This document shows positions 26,038 to 33,590 of a DNA stretch of 43,521 bases, piece by piece. The notes under the pieces were generated by a model that saw only the letters and a list, made by a program, of their open reading frames with translations, did not search any database and was not told the origin of the DNA. Source of the stretch: Pandoraea bronchicola (GTDB taxonomy: Bacteria; Pseudomonadota; Gammaproteobacteria; Burkholderiales; Burkholderiaceae); contig NZ_CABPST010000020.1 of assembly GCF_902459805.1 (NCBI RefSeq), forward strand, positions 1 to 43,521. The letters run 5' to 3'. Position numbers and translations under genes: made by a program. Positions within the stretch are counted from its first letter, which is position 1. Every line of letters starts with the position of its first letter.

Positions 26038-26054
26038 ACGATAGTGGGTATCGT
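26038..26054. promoter_or_regulatory. Operator-like dyad between the LuxR-type regulator and the hydrolase operon
   Basis: ACGATA-GTGGG-TATCGT is a perfect 6-bp inverted repeat with a 5-nt centre. It lies in the 227-bp divergent gap, 75 bp upstream of the YcaC-like gene. Its size and placement fit a binding site for a dimeric regulator such as the adjacent LuxR-type protein. Binding is inferred, not shown. Confidence 0.45.
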
Positions 26055-26128
26055 TAGGAAGGCATAGTCTATTGCGGGGTCGCCTGCGGTGCCTTCGCGA
26101 TCCCACCTCATTCCCTCCGGAGCCTTCC

Positions 26129-26818
26129 ATGTCGAACCCCAAGCTCGAAGTCCTTACGCCGCAGAACTGCCAGCTTATTTTCATCGACCATCAGCCGCAG
26201 ATGGCTTTCGGCGTTCAGTCGATGGATCGTCAGGCACTCAAGAACAACACCGTGGGCCTGGCCAAGGCCGCGCGTATTTTCAACATTCCGACGACGATCA
26301 CGACGGTGGAGTCCGAATCGTTCTCGGGCTTCACTTATCCGGAACTGCTCGACGTCTTCCCGAACCAGAAGCTGCTCGAGCGCACCTCGATGAATTCGTG
26401 GGACGACCAGAAGGTGCGCGACGCACTCGCGGCCAACGGCCGCAAGAAGGTCATCGTCGCCGGTCTGTGGACGGAAGTCTGTAACACCACCTTCGCCCTG
26501 TGCGCGATGCTCGAAGGCGGCTATGAGATTTACATGGTCGGCGACGCCTCGGGCGGCACGTCGAAGGAAGCTCACGACTATGCCATGCAGCGCATGGTGC
26601 AGGCCGGGGTCGTGCCCGTGACGTGGCAACAGGTGTTGCTCGAGTGGCAGCGCGACTGGGCGCACCGCGACACGTACGACGCGGTGATGAAACTCGTCAA
26701 GGAGCATTCGGGCGCGTATGGCATGGGCGTCGACTACGCCTACACGATGGTCCACAAGGCGGCGCAACGCACCGCAACACCGCACGAAGCCATTCCGGCC
26801 GTTCCGGCGAATCGTTGA
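26129..26818 (+). CDS. YcaC-like cysteine hydrolase (isochorismatase superfamily)
   Basis: A 229-residue enzyme. The ATG at 26129 follows CCGGAG, and the longer frame (26072) lacks support. The isochorismatase-like catalytic triad is visible: D20 (LIFIDHQPQMAF), K107 (RKKVIVAGLW) and C118 (TEVCNTTFALCAM). The closest family I recognise is YcaC, a hydrolase with unresolved substrate. Related enzymes cleave amides such as nicotinamide or maleamate. Residues YPELLDVFPNQ and GDASGGTSKEAHDYAMQRM are typical of YcaC-type members. It is the first gene of a four-gene operon; the amidohydrolase gene follows 13 bp later with GGAGA between. The two hydrolases may act on the same nitrogenous compound. 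Confidence 0.9.
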   Translation: MSNPKLEVLTPQNCQLIFIDHQPQMAFGVQSMDRQALKNNTVGLAKAARIFNIPTTITTVESESFSGFTYPELLDVFPNQKLLERTSMNSWDDQKVRDALAANGRKKVIVAGLWTEVCNTTFALCAMLEGGYEIYMVGDASGGTSKEAHDYAMQRMVQAGVVPVTWQQVLLEWQRDWAHRDTYDAVMKLVKEHSGAYGMGVDYAYTMVHKAAQRTATPHEAIPAVPANR

Positions 26819-26831
26819 TCGGAGACTCGCC

Positions 26832-28691
26832 ATGACCGCCCCCACGCCCGATCTCATTCTGGTCAACGGCAAGTTCACCACGCTCGACCGCGCCAATCCG
26901 CAGGCGGATGCCGTCGCGCTCACCGGCGGGACGTTCACCGCCGTGGGCACGCGCGACGACGTGATGCGTCTGGCCGGCAACGGTACCCAGGTCATCGACC
27001 TGCAGGGCCGCCGTGTCATCCCGGGACTGATCGACAGTCACATGCACATCATCCGGGGTGGCCTGAACTACAACATGGAGCTGCGCTGGGACGGCGTTCG
27101 TTCGCTGGCCGACGCCATGCGCATGTTGAAGGATCAGGTCGACCGAACGCCTGCGCCGCAGTGGGTTCGCGTGGTGGGCGGCTTCACCGAACATCAGTTC
27201 GCCGAGAAGCGTCTGCCGAGCATCGACGAACTGAACGCTGTCGCTCCCGACACGCCGGTGTTCATCCTGCACCTGTATGACCGCGCGATACTCAACGGCG
27301 CGGCCTTGCGCACCGTCGGCTACACCAAAGACACGCCCAACCCGCCCGGTGGCGAGATCGTGCGCGACGCATCGGGCAATCCGACCGGACTGCTGCTCGC
27401 CAAGCCGAACGCGACCATTCTCTACGCTACGCTCGCCAAAGGCCCGAAGCTGCCGCCGGAGTATCAGAAAAACTCGACGCGCCACTTCATGCGCGAGGTA
27501 AACCGTCTCGGCGTGACCGGTGTGATCGACGCGGGCGGCGGCTTCCAGAATTACCCCGAGGACTACAGCATCATCGAGGAACTGCACCGAGAAGGGCAGC
27601 TTACGGTGCGCCTCGCCTACAACCTGTTCACGCAAAAGCCCAAGGCCGAACTTGCGGATTTCAGCCAGTGGGTCAAGCAAGTGAGCCCCGGCCAGGGCGA
27701 CGACGTCTATCGTCACAACGGTGCGGGCGAAATGCTCGTGTACACGGCCGCCGACTTCGAGGACTTCCGCGTCGAGCGCCCCGAGATGCCGCCGTCCATG
27801 GAAACCGATCTCGAGCCGGTCGTGCGGCTGCTGGCGGAGAACCGCTGGCCGTGGCGTCTGCATGCCACCTACGACGAGACCATCTCCCGTGCACTCGATG
27901 TCTATGAAAAGGTCGCCAAGGACGTGCCGTTCGACGGCCTGCACTGGTTCTTCGATCATGCCGAGACGATCAGCGATCGCAACATCGACCGTATCGCCGC
28001 ACTCGGGGGCGGGATCGCCGTGCAGCATCGGATGGCATATCAGGGCGAGTACTTCGTGGAGCGCTACGGGGCGCGCGCTGCGGAAGCCACGCCACCCATC
28101 CGCCGCATGCTGGAACGCGGGGTAAAGGTCGGTGCAGGCACAGACGCGACGCGCGTCGCATCCTACAATCCGTGGGTCTCGCTTTACTGGCTCGTGACGG
28201 GCAAGACCGTGGGCGGGCTGCGCATGTCCGCACCGGGCAATCTGCTCGATCGCAACGACGCCCTGCGTCTGTGGACGGAGGCCAATACGTGGTTCTCGTC
28301 GGAAGTCGGCAAGAAGGGCCAGATCAAAGTCGGGCAACTGGCCGATCTTGCGGTGCTCTCTGCGGACTATTTCGGCGTGCCGGAAGACGAGATTCAGGAC
28401 ATCACGTCGGTGCTCACGCTGCTGGGAGGCAAGGTCGTCTATGGCGACGGCGACTTCGGCCGCTATGCGCCCGATATCCCCCCCGCCATGCCCGACTGGT
28501 CGCCCGCCCGTCATGGCGTGGGCTACAAATCGCGTCAGCCGCAAGTCCTGAACGTGAGTGCGAGTTGCGCGTGTGCCACGTCGTGCGGCGTGCACGGCCA
28601 TGTGCACACGAAGGCGTGGATGTCCGGCGCTCCGGCGTCTGACGAAAGCGGATTCTGGGGTGCGCTCGGCTGTTCGTGCTGGGCGTTCTGA
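26832..28691 (+). CDS. YtcJ-like metal-dependent amidohydrolase with Cys/His-rich tail
   Basis: The ATG at 26832 (GGAGA upstream) gives 619 residues; earlier in-frame codons overlap the YcaC-like gene. Features of the amidohydrolase_3 family are present: an N-terminal beta-sandwich (LILVNGKFTTLDRANPQ), the metal-binding HxH at H70/H72 (IPGLIDSHMHIIRGG), GLHWFFDHAETISDRNIDRI, the late catalytic Asp region (GVKVGAGTDATRV), and the C-terminal sandwich (IKVGQLADLAVLSADYF). No signal peptide is seen. The last ~45 residues carry five cysteines and several histidines (SCACATSCGVHGHVH, then LGCSCWAF), unlike classic YtcJ, and may bind metal. Substrate unknown. It is co-transcribed with the YcaC-like, DoxX and XapX genes. 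Confidence 0.9.
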   Translation: MTAPTPDLILVNGKFTTLDRANPQADAVALTGGTFTAVGTRDDVMRLAGNGTQVIDLQGRRVIPGLIDSHMHIIRGGLNYNMELRWDGVRSLADAMRMLKDQVDRTPAPQWVRVVGGFTEHQFAEKRLPSIDELNAVAPDTPVFILHLYDRAILNGAALRTVGYTKDTPNPPGGEIVRDASGNPTGLLLAKPNATILYATLAKGPKLPPEYQKNSTRHFMREVNRLGVTGVIDAGGGFQNYPEDYSIIEELHREGQLTVRLAYNLFTQKPKAELADFSQWVKQVSPGQGDDVYRHNGAGEMLVYTAADFEDFRVERPEMPPSMETDLEPVVRLLAENRWPWRLHATYDETISRALDVYEKVAKDVPFDGLHWFFDHAETISDRNIDRIAALGGGIAVQHRMAYQGEYFVERYGARAAEATPPIRRMLERGVKVGAGTDATRVASYNPWVSLYWLVTGKTVGGLRMSAPGNLLDRNDALRLWTEANTWFSSEVGKKGQIKVGQLADLAVLSADYFGVPEDEIQDITSVLTLLGGKVVYGDGDFGRYAPDIPPAMPDWSPARHGVGYKSRQPQVLNVSASCACATSCGVHGHVHTKAWMSGAPASDESGFWGALGCSCWAF

Positions 28692-28718
28692 TTACGGTCG
28701 CACCAGTCGAGGTGTGTC

Positions 28719-29171
28719 ATGGCCACTGTCTTGCCGTCCTCCGATCCCTCGCCGCCCATCGGGCGTGAGGGAATTTCACTGCCGGGCTGGGCCTATTGGC
28801 TCGCTCTGCTGCTGTTGTGTAGTGCCTACTTGCAGGGCGGCATCGACAAGGCGCTGGATTTTCCCGCCGCGATCGCCGAGATGAATCACTTCGGACTGGC
28901 CCCTGCCGGACCCTTTGCGGCAGCGGTCATCGCGCTTGAGATCGGCGCGTCCATGCTCATCCTCACCGGACGGTGGCGATGGCTCGGTGCATTGGCGCTG
29001 GCGGCCTTCACCCTGGCGGCGTCGTTCATGGCCAACCGCTTCTGGGCCGCGCCGCCGGGCGAGCGCGTCATGCTGGCCAACGCCTTTTTCGAGCATCTCG
29101 GGCTGGTGGGCGGCTTTATCGCGGTGGCTTGGTACGACCTGAGATCGCGCGCTTCGCGGAGAACGTCATGA
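28719..29171 (+). CDS. DoxX-family membrane protein
   Basis: A 150-residue protein with four predicted membrane helices (WAYWLALLLLCSAYLQGGIDK, FAAAVIALEIGASMLILTG, LGALALAAFTLAASFMANRFW, HLGLVGGFIAVAWYD). The early GGIDKALDFPAAIAEM segment is typical of DoxX proteins, whose members are linked to quinone or thiol redox functions. It starts 27 bp after the amidohydrolase and its stop overlaps the next start (ATGA). The role in this operon is not evident from sequence. Confidence 0.88.
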   Translation: MATVLPSSDPSPPIGREGISLPGWAYWLALLLLCSAYLQGGIDKALDFPAAIAEMNHFGLAPAGPFAAAVIALEIGASMLILTGRWRWLGALALAAFTLAASFMANRFWAAPPGERVMLANAFFEHLGLVGGFIAVAWYDLRSRASRRTS

Positions 29172-29449
29172 AGCTATATCTTGTCTCGCTTGGTGTCGGC
29201 GTGCTCGTCGGCATCCTCTATGGCGGTCTCGGTGTGCGCTCACCCGCGCCGCCTGCGGTCGCGCTCCTCGGGCTGCTCGGCATGCTGATCGGCGAGCAGG
29301 TCGTACCCCCGGTCAAGCGTCTGTTGGCAGGCGAGCCGGTCAATCTCGTCTGGTTCCATCGAGAGTGCGTGCCGAAGATCACCGGTCTTCCCGGGCCGGT
29401 GGCACAAACGACCAAGGAGGAAGGCGAGGCGGAGTCGCCCAAAGTCTGA
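29168..29449 (+). CDS. XapX-domain small membrane protein
   Basis: A 93-residue protein whose ATG overlaps the DoxX stop by 4 bp. Residues 1-50 form the XapX domain, two short membrane helices (LVSLGVGVLVGILYGGLGVRSP and PPAVALLGLLGMLIGEQVVP) joined by a tight turn. The remaining ~40 residues are hydrophilic and Glu-rich at the end. XapX is named after a small xanthosine-operon protein and usually stands alone as a ~50-60-residue protein, so the tail is somewhat long here. It is the last gene of the hydrolase operon. Confidence 0.85.
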   Translation: MKLYLVSLGVGVLVGILYGGLGVRSPAPPAVALLGLLGMLIGEQVVPPVKRLLAGEPVNLVWFHRECVPKITGLPGPVAQTTKEEGEAESPKV

Positions 29450-29460
29450 GCGTCCGGCCA

Positions 29461-29494
29461 GGGGTGTCCCTCCGATCAGGCGACGGGACACGCC
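29461..29494. terminator. Possible hairpin between convergent genes
   Basis: GGGGTGTCCC (29461-29470) pairs with GGGACACGCC (29485-29494) with one mismatch. It sits in the 75-bp gap between the converging XapX gene and the unknown gene on the other strand. There is no T-run, so it would be an atypical terminator or a simple RNA hairpin. Confidence 0.35.
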
Positions 29495-29524
29495 CAGCCG
29501 GGCGCAGCAAACCGCTTCGAATCG

Positions 29525-30127
29525 TTACGCGCCGATGCCATATTGGCGGATCAGACCCCGCACCCGATCCTTGTCCGCCTCGGGAATCCGGTCCAGTCCG
29601 ATGTATTCCCAGAACTCCTCGGCGGCCGCCATTCCCTCTTCACCATCGGCGAGCAAGCATGCCAGCGCGTCCGCCCGGTAGCTCGCGGGTAGCACATCGA
29701 TAGACAGGATCAACGCGTCCATCACACGCTGCCGCCGGCTGCCTTTGAAGAAGTGTTCCGTGATGTCGCTGACAAACCGGGACCATGCTTCGGATTGACT
29801 GCCGGCCCTGGCGGCAGCGGCCCATCTGCCGAGCAGGGCCATGTTCTGCTTCAATGGCTCACGGAAAAACGCAAAGTCTGCCGCCGGCCCGGGCTCAGAG
29901 CAAGCGTCCAGGTTCTTAACAGACACCAACGGAAGATGACCTGGCACGCCGCCATGTCGAATTCTCACCGCGTCGGCCGCAAATGGCGAGCGGAGCATGC
30001 CCGCCGCCCTGAGTTCGACCGTCTGAATGTCGGCGTTGAAACATGCATGCGGATCGCGTGCATGCTGATGCGCGACAGCATTGACCATCGGTGAAGTGTG
30101 AATCGTTGCGATGCCTGCGGGATTCAT
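29525..30127 (-). CDS. Protein of unknown function (200 residues)
   Basis: The frame is open to 30394, but the ATG at 30127 has an almost perfect ribosome binding site (AAAGGAGGTCG) at proper spacing, so the protein is 200 residues. No signal peptide or membrane segment is seen. The N-terminal half is His/Ala-rich with mixed composition. The C-terminal half looks helical (WSRFVSDITEHFFKGSRRQ, MDALILSIDVLPASYRADAL, EEFWEYIGLDRIPEADKDRV). I do not recognise a family. It stands alone, convergent with the XapX operon, behind a long upstream region with an inverted repeat. A secreted effector or a niche-specific factor is possible, but nothing in the sequence proves it. Confidence 0.75.
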   Translation of the reverse strand: MNPAGIATIHTSPMVNAVAHQHARDPHACFNADIQTVELRAAGMLRSPFAADAVRIRHGGVPGHLPLVSVKNLDACSEPGPAADFAFFREPLKQNMALLGRWAAAARAGSQSEAWSRFVSDITEHFFKGSRRQRVMDALILSIDVLPASYRADALACLLADGEEGMAAAEEFWEYIGLDRIPEADKDRVRGLIRQYGIGA

Positions 30128-30239
30128 CGTCGACCTCCTTTGGTAGGGGAGATGGCATCCTGCCAGCGTGTTGACGCAGCGTTTTGCGATACCGGCAGCG
30201 GGCTTGCACTTTCGACGAATCCCCGGCTCGCGCCCGGTG

Positions 30240-30265
30240 TCATTTGGATGTTGCGAATCAAATGA
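30240..30265. promoter_or_regulatory. Inverted repeat upstream of the unknown 200-residue gene
   Basis: TCATTTG and CAAATGA form a perfect 7-bp dyad with a 12-nt spacer, about 113 bp upstream of the ATG at 30127. Arm length and spacing suit a dimeric regulator. The rest of 30128-30580 shows no gene I can support: the only minus-strand frame is the upstream extension of this gene. Confidence 0.4.
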
Positions 30266-30649
30266 AGGCCGAGTTACCTCCCGCCAGTAGTCCTCACATG
30301 GCACCGGCTCGATCGAGTCGGTCGAAATGCGGATGTCCGTGTGTGCCGGAGTGACGCCCTCTTCTTTCGCCCCCGAAATCACTTGGCAGTTCAACGCGAA
30401 CCCGATCTCACTTGCGCTGATTCAGACACCGCTTTTTTGTCGTTCAGTTGCCTGAAAATAGGCGGCGCTGTTGACCGGGCCGGACTCGCCGAACATTCGA
30501 CGCCTTTATGAAGGGAAGTCTTTCTCACTCACAAACAAAAGCACCAAATTACCGAATTCTTTGCTACGCTTTCGGCACTCGTGGCGGGATCGGCCATCGG
30601 CGCTGATTGGGTAAATGGGTCAACCCCAATAGCAACAACACAGCCCATA

Positions 30650-30666
30650 CTGCGGAGCAACCGCAG
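30650..30666 (+). promoter_or_regulatory. Stem-loop in the leader of the 36-residue peptide gene
   Basis: CTGCGG-AGCAA-CCGCAG forms a perfect 6-bp stem with a 5-nt loop ending 25 nt before the ATG at 30692, just ahead of the AAGGAG binding site. A second possible stem, ATTGGG/CCCAAT, lies at 30606-30630. Structured leaders of this kind often tune translation of small membrane peptides; here that is inference. Confidence 0.45.
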
Positions 30667-30691
30667 ATGTATAACAATAAGGAGAAAAAAA

Positions 30692-30802
30692 ATGAGTCCA
30701 AAAAACAAAAAACTCATTCTCCTAGTGGCAAGAATCGCATTAAGAGTGTTCATCGCGCTCTTAATTTGTGCTCTTCTTACTAGTGATACCCCACTAGTCT
30801 AA
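30692..30802 (+). CDS. Probable 36-residue membrane peptide
   Basis: The ATG at 30692 follows a strong AAGGAG ribosome binding site 8-9 nt upstream. The frame encodes 36 residues: a Lys-rich start (MSPKNKK), a hydrophobic helix (LILLVARIALRVFIALLICALL) with two internal Arg and one Cys, and a short polar end (TSDTPLV). The stop TAA is followed 10 bp later by an intrinsic terminator. Codon use is AT-rich compared with neighbours, in line with the whole 30,500-30,800 stretch. Size and make-up recall small membrane regulators or type I toxin peptides, but I recognise no named family and see no antisense RNA promoter with confidence. Confidence 0.55.
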   Translation: MSPKNKKLILLVARIALRVFIALLICALLTSDTPLV

Positions 30803-30812
30803 TTGGCCACTT

Positions 30813-30844
30813 AAAAAGCCACCCTTCACCGGGTGGCTTTTTTT
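30813..30844. terminator. Bidirectional intrinsic terminator
   Basis: AAAAAGCCACCC (30813-30824), loop TTCACC, and GGGTGGCTTTTT (30831-30842), extended to seven Ts, form a perfect 12-bp stem with A and T runs on both sides. It can end transcription of the 36-residue peptide gene on the plus strand and, read from the other side, the transporter/racemase operon, whose last stop is at 30871. Confidence 0.92.
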
Positions 30845-30870
30845 ACCCCCCCTTACCCCCCAAGGGGTTG

Positions 30871-31884
30871 TTACCGCACCAGGAACCCTGCGCCCACCGG
30901 ATCCTTGCGATCGATGATCCAGCGTGCGGTGCCCAGAACGCTGGCCGTGCCCTTGACCGTCGGTCGCACCGCCCGCGTGCCGTTCAGATCCACTTCGCCA
31001 AGCAGACACCCTTCGAACGTTCCGCTGCCGAGCAAGCCTTCCGTCAGGATCGGCTGGTTCATCTTCAGTTGGCCGCGCGCTTCGAACATCGCCATCATCG
31101 CGCTGGTGCCCGTGCCGCCCGGCGAACGATCGAGCTGCCCGGCGCTGAACACGTGAACGTTCTTGTAGAACGCGCCTTCAATCGTCGGCGAATGCCAGAA
31201 CGTCACGTAGTTCAGGTTGTTCACATGGGCTTGCGTCGGATGCTGGATGCGCATCTTCGCGTTGATCTGATCGCGCACCAGCAAGCCCAGACGCGACAGT
31301 TCGCTGCCATTCTCCGGCGAGATGCGCAGGTTGCAACTGCTGAGGTCGACGATACCGAAGTAGTTGCCGCCCCAGACGATATCCGCCTTGAGATCGCCAT
31401 AGCCCGGCAGATGCACCGGAACGTCCTGCGCGGCGACGTAGGCGGGCACGTTCTCGAAGCGCGTCCATAGCACCTCGTCGCCTTCGGCGGCCACTTCCGC
31501 GACCACCAGACCTGCCGTCGTTTCGAAGCGAATGCGCGTGATGCCGTTCGGGCCGCGCGGTACGAAGCCGTGCGCAACCATCGCCATGGCCACTGCGATC
31601 GTACCGTGACCGCACATATGCGAGTACTCGGTACCGTCGATGTAGATCAGCCCCGCATCGAACTCCTTGCTCGACGGCGGCGTGAGGAACACGCCGAACA
31701 TGTCGCGGTGGCCGCGCGGCTCACGCATGAGGGCCATGCGCAACCAGTCGTAGTTGGCTTCGAGGAAGGCACGCTTTTCCAGAATGGTGGACCCTGCCGG
31801 ATACGGAATGCCGCTATGGATGATGCAAAGCGGCTCACCTTCGGTGTGGGTGTAGATAACGTCGAATGCGTCTTGCTTGCGCAT
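30871..31884 (-). CDS. Proline racemase/hydroxyproline epimerase family enzyme lacking the second catalytic Cys
   Basis: A 337-residue protein with a good binding site (CTGGAG) before the ATG. The family fold is clear: YTHTEGEPLCIIHSG, the first catalytic motif MCGHGTIAVAM with C91, WGGNYFGIVD, and DRSPGGTGTSAMMA. In proline racemases and 4-hydroxyproline 2-epimerases the second motif reads SPCGTGTSA. Here the cysteine is G256, and trans-3-hydroxyproline dehydratases have Thr at that place. With only one acid/base residue a two-base racemization is unlikely, and a one-base dehydration or elimination on a proline derivative is more plausible. It is the last gene of an ABC-transporter operon, which suggests the imported compound is its substrate or precursor. 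Confidence 0.9.
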   Translation of the reverse strand: MRKQDAFDVIYTHTEGEPLCIIHSGIPYPAGSTILEKRAFLEANYDWLRMALMREPRGHRDMFGVFLTPPSSKEFDAGLIYIDGTEYSHMCGHGTIAVAMAMVAHGFVPRGPNGITRIRFETTAGLVVAEVAAEGDEVLWTRFENVPAYVAAQDVPVHLPGYGDLKADIVWGGNYFGIVDLSSCNLRISPENGSELSRLGLLVRDQINAKMRIQHPTQAHVNNLNYVTFWHSPTIEGAFYKNVHVFSAGQLDRSPGGTGTSAMMAMFEARGQLKMNQPILTEGLLGSGTFEGCLLGEVDLNGTRAVRPTVKGTASVLGTARWIIDRKDPVGAGFLVR

Positions 31885-31914
31885 AACAATGGCTCCAGGA
31901 GAGTCAGGTGAGGA

Positions 31915-32703
31915 TTAGCTGCGGTCGGACAACATGTCGAGACCGATGGTGAGATCCAGGATCACGATCGCCACGACGGCTACCAGAATCGTCGCGCCGG
32001 ACACCGCGGCGATTGTCGGGTCGATCGTGTACTGCACGTAGTTGAACAACTTGACCGGAATGGTGTTGAGATCAGCCGTCGTATTGAAGATCGAAAGCTC
32101 GACGTTGATCCATGACGAGATGAACGCGAAGATCGATCCGGTCACAATGCCCGGCCGAATACGCGGCAGGATGACGAGAAAGAACGTCGTCCAGGGGTTC
32201 GCGCCCAGATCGCTCGAGGCCTCCTCCAGCGCACGCTGCTCCGGGGTCATCATCGAGAGCACCGAGCGCAGCACGAACGGCGCGACGATGATGGTGTGAC
32301 CGATCAGCAGCGACAGGAAGCTGCGCGTCAGACCGAAATACCCGCCAAACTGCAGCAGCGCGGCGCCGAGCACAATGTGCGGCAGTGTCAGCGGCGCCAT
32401 CAAAATCGCCGTCAGCGTGCCCTTTCCGCGGAACTCGTATCGCGCCAGCACCAGCGATGCGGGCACCGTCAGCAAGAGCGACAACACCGTGGCGGTGAAC
32501 GCCAGTGTCGTGCTCGTCGTAAAGGCGGACAGATAGCTCTGGTCGTGCAGCATCTGCCGGTACCAGCGCAACGTGATGCCCTGCGGCGGAAACGCCAGGA
32601 ATTCAGTGCGGGTCAGCGAACTGCCGAGAATCACCACGAGCGGCAACATCAGGTAAGCGAGGACAGCCCATGCCACGAGGCGAACGGAAAAACGCGCAAT
32701 CAT
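31915..32703 (-). CDS. ABC transporter permease (PotC-like)
   Basis: A 262-residue inner-membrane permease with six predicted helices and the cytoplasmic EAA loop (EEASSDLGANPWTTFFLVILPRIRPG, cited in part) that docks to the ATPase. The N-terminal ILGSSLTRTEFLAFPPQGITLRW segment is typical of PotC-type permeases of spermidine/putrescine-like importers. Its ATG overlaps the stop of the other permease gene (ATGA). It pairs with the PotB-like permease in the same operon. Confidence 0.93.
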   Translation of the reverse strand: MIARFSVRLVAWAVLAYLMLPLVVILGSSLTRTEFLAFPPQGITLRWYRQMLHDQSYLSAFTTSTTLAFTATVLSLLLTVPASLVLARYEFRGKGTLTAILMAPLTLPHIVLGAALLQFGGYFGLTRSFLSLLIGHTIIVAPFVLRSVLSMMTPEQRALEEASSDLGANPWTTFFLVILPRIRPGIVTGSIFAFISSWINVELSIFNTTADLNTIPVKLFNYVQYTIDPTIAAVSGATILVAVVAIVILDLTIGLDMLSDRS

Positions 32704-33590
32704 CGGACACCTCCACGCACCACGCCGATGCGCCCGGCCAACGCGACCATCGCCAGCGTGAACACCAGCAACACGATGCTGAGCGCCCCCCCGTAATGGA
32801 TGTCGAACGTCGAGCTGTATTGCTGGAAGATCAGCATCGACAGCACCGTCACACGTCCTCCCGAGAGCAGCGCCGGCGTGACGTAAGCGGAGACCGCCAG
32901 CGTGAAGACCATGATCGCGCCCGCGACGATGCCCGGCATCGTCAATGGCAACGTCACGTGAAAGAACGTCTCGTACGGTTTTGCGCCAAGATCGGCAGAT
33001 GCCTGTTCGAGCGAGGTGTCCACGCGTGCCAGCGAATTGCCTGCCGCCAGCACGACAAACGGCAGCAGTACGTACACCATGCCGATAAGAATGCCGGTCT
33101 CCGTGCCGAGGAAGCGGATCGGGCGCTCGATCTGCCCGCTCGCCAACAGCGCCTCATTGATCAACCCGTTGCGCCCCAGCAGCACCATCCAGCCGAACGA
33201 GCGCACGATATTGCTCGTGAGCATGGGCACCACGAGCAGGATCACGCATGCCCGGCGCCACGCCTGCCAGCGCACGATGCGCACGAGATACCACGCGAGC
33301 GGATATCCGAGCAGCACGCAGAACACCGTGGTGAGGCACGCGATGCGAAAGGTGACGAGCGTGACGTCCCAGTGATAGTGATCGGCGAGCACTCGCGCGT
33401 AGTTGGCGAACGTCAGCGCCGACAACCCGATACCGTTTGCGGAGGTAAGGCTCGCCACCAGCACAACGGCCAGCGGCGCAAGGAAGAACGCGGCGAAGAA
33501 CAGCAAAGGCACGCCTATCATCCAGACCGGCGCCAGTCGCAGCCGGTGCGTCCCCTCACCGTGTGCGGGAAGCGACAAGGTCGGGTTCAT
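32700..33590 (-). CDS. ABC transporter permease (PotB-like)
   Basis: The ATG at 33590 (MNPTLSLPAHGEG) gives 296 residues and overlaps the ATPase stop by 4 bp; the frame further upstream to 33881 lies over the ATPase gene and is not used. Six membrane helices are visible (VWMIGVPLLFFAAFFLAPLAVVLV, ILIGMVYVLLPFVVLAAG and others), with the EAA loop at LEQASADLGAKPYETFFHVTLP. It forms the channel together with the PotC-like permease. Confidence 0.93.
   Translation of the reverse strand: MNPTLSLPAHGEGTHRLRLAPVWMIGVPLLFFAAFFLAPLAVVLVASLTSANGIGLSALTFANYARVLADHYHWDVTLVTFRIACLTTVFCVLLGYPLAWYLVRIVRWQAWRRACVILLVVPMLTSNIVRSFGWMVLLGRNGLINEALLASGQIERPIRFLGTETGILIGMVYVLLPFVVLAAGNSLARVDTSLEQASADLGAKPYETFFHVTLPLTMPGIVAGAIMVFTLAVSAYVTPALLSGGRVTVLSMLIFQQYSSTFDIHYGGALSIVLLVFTLAMVALAGRIGVVRGGVR

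Noticed and set aside
26697-28607. 636-codon minus-strand frame under the amidohydrolase
   Set aside because: It is antisense to a well-supported enzyme gene and its product has low-information, His/Arg/Val-rich composition.
30128-30394. N-terminal extension of the unknown 200-residue protein
   Set aside because: The extension lacks a start signal, while the ATG at 30127 has an almost ideal ribosome binding site.
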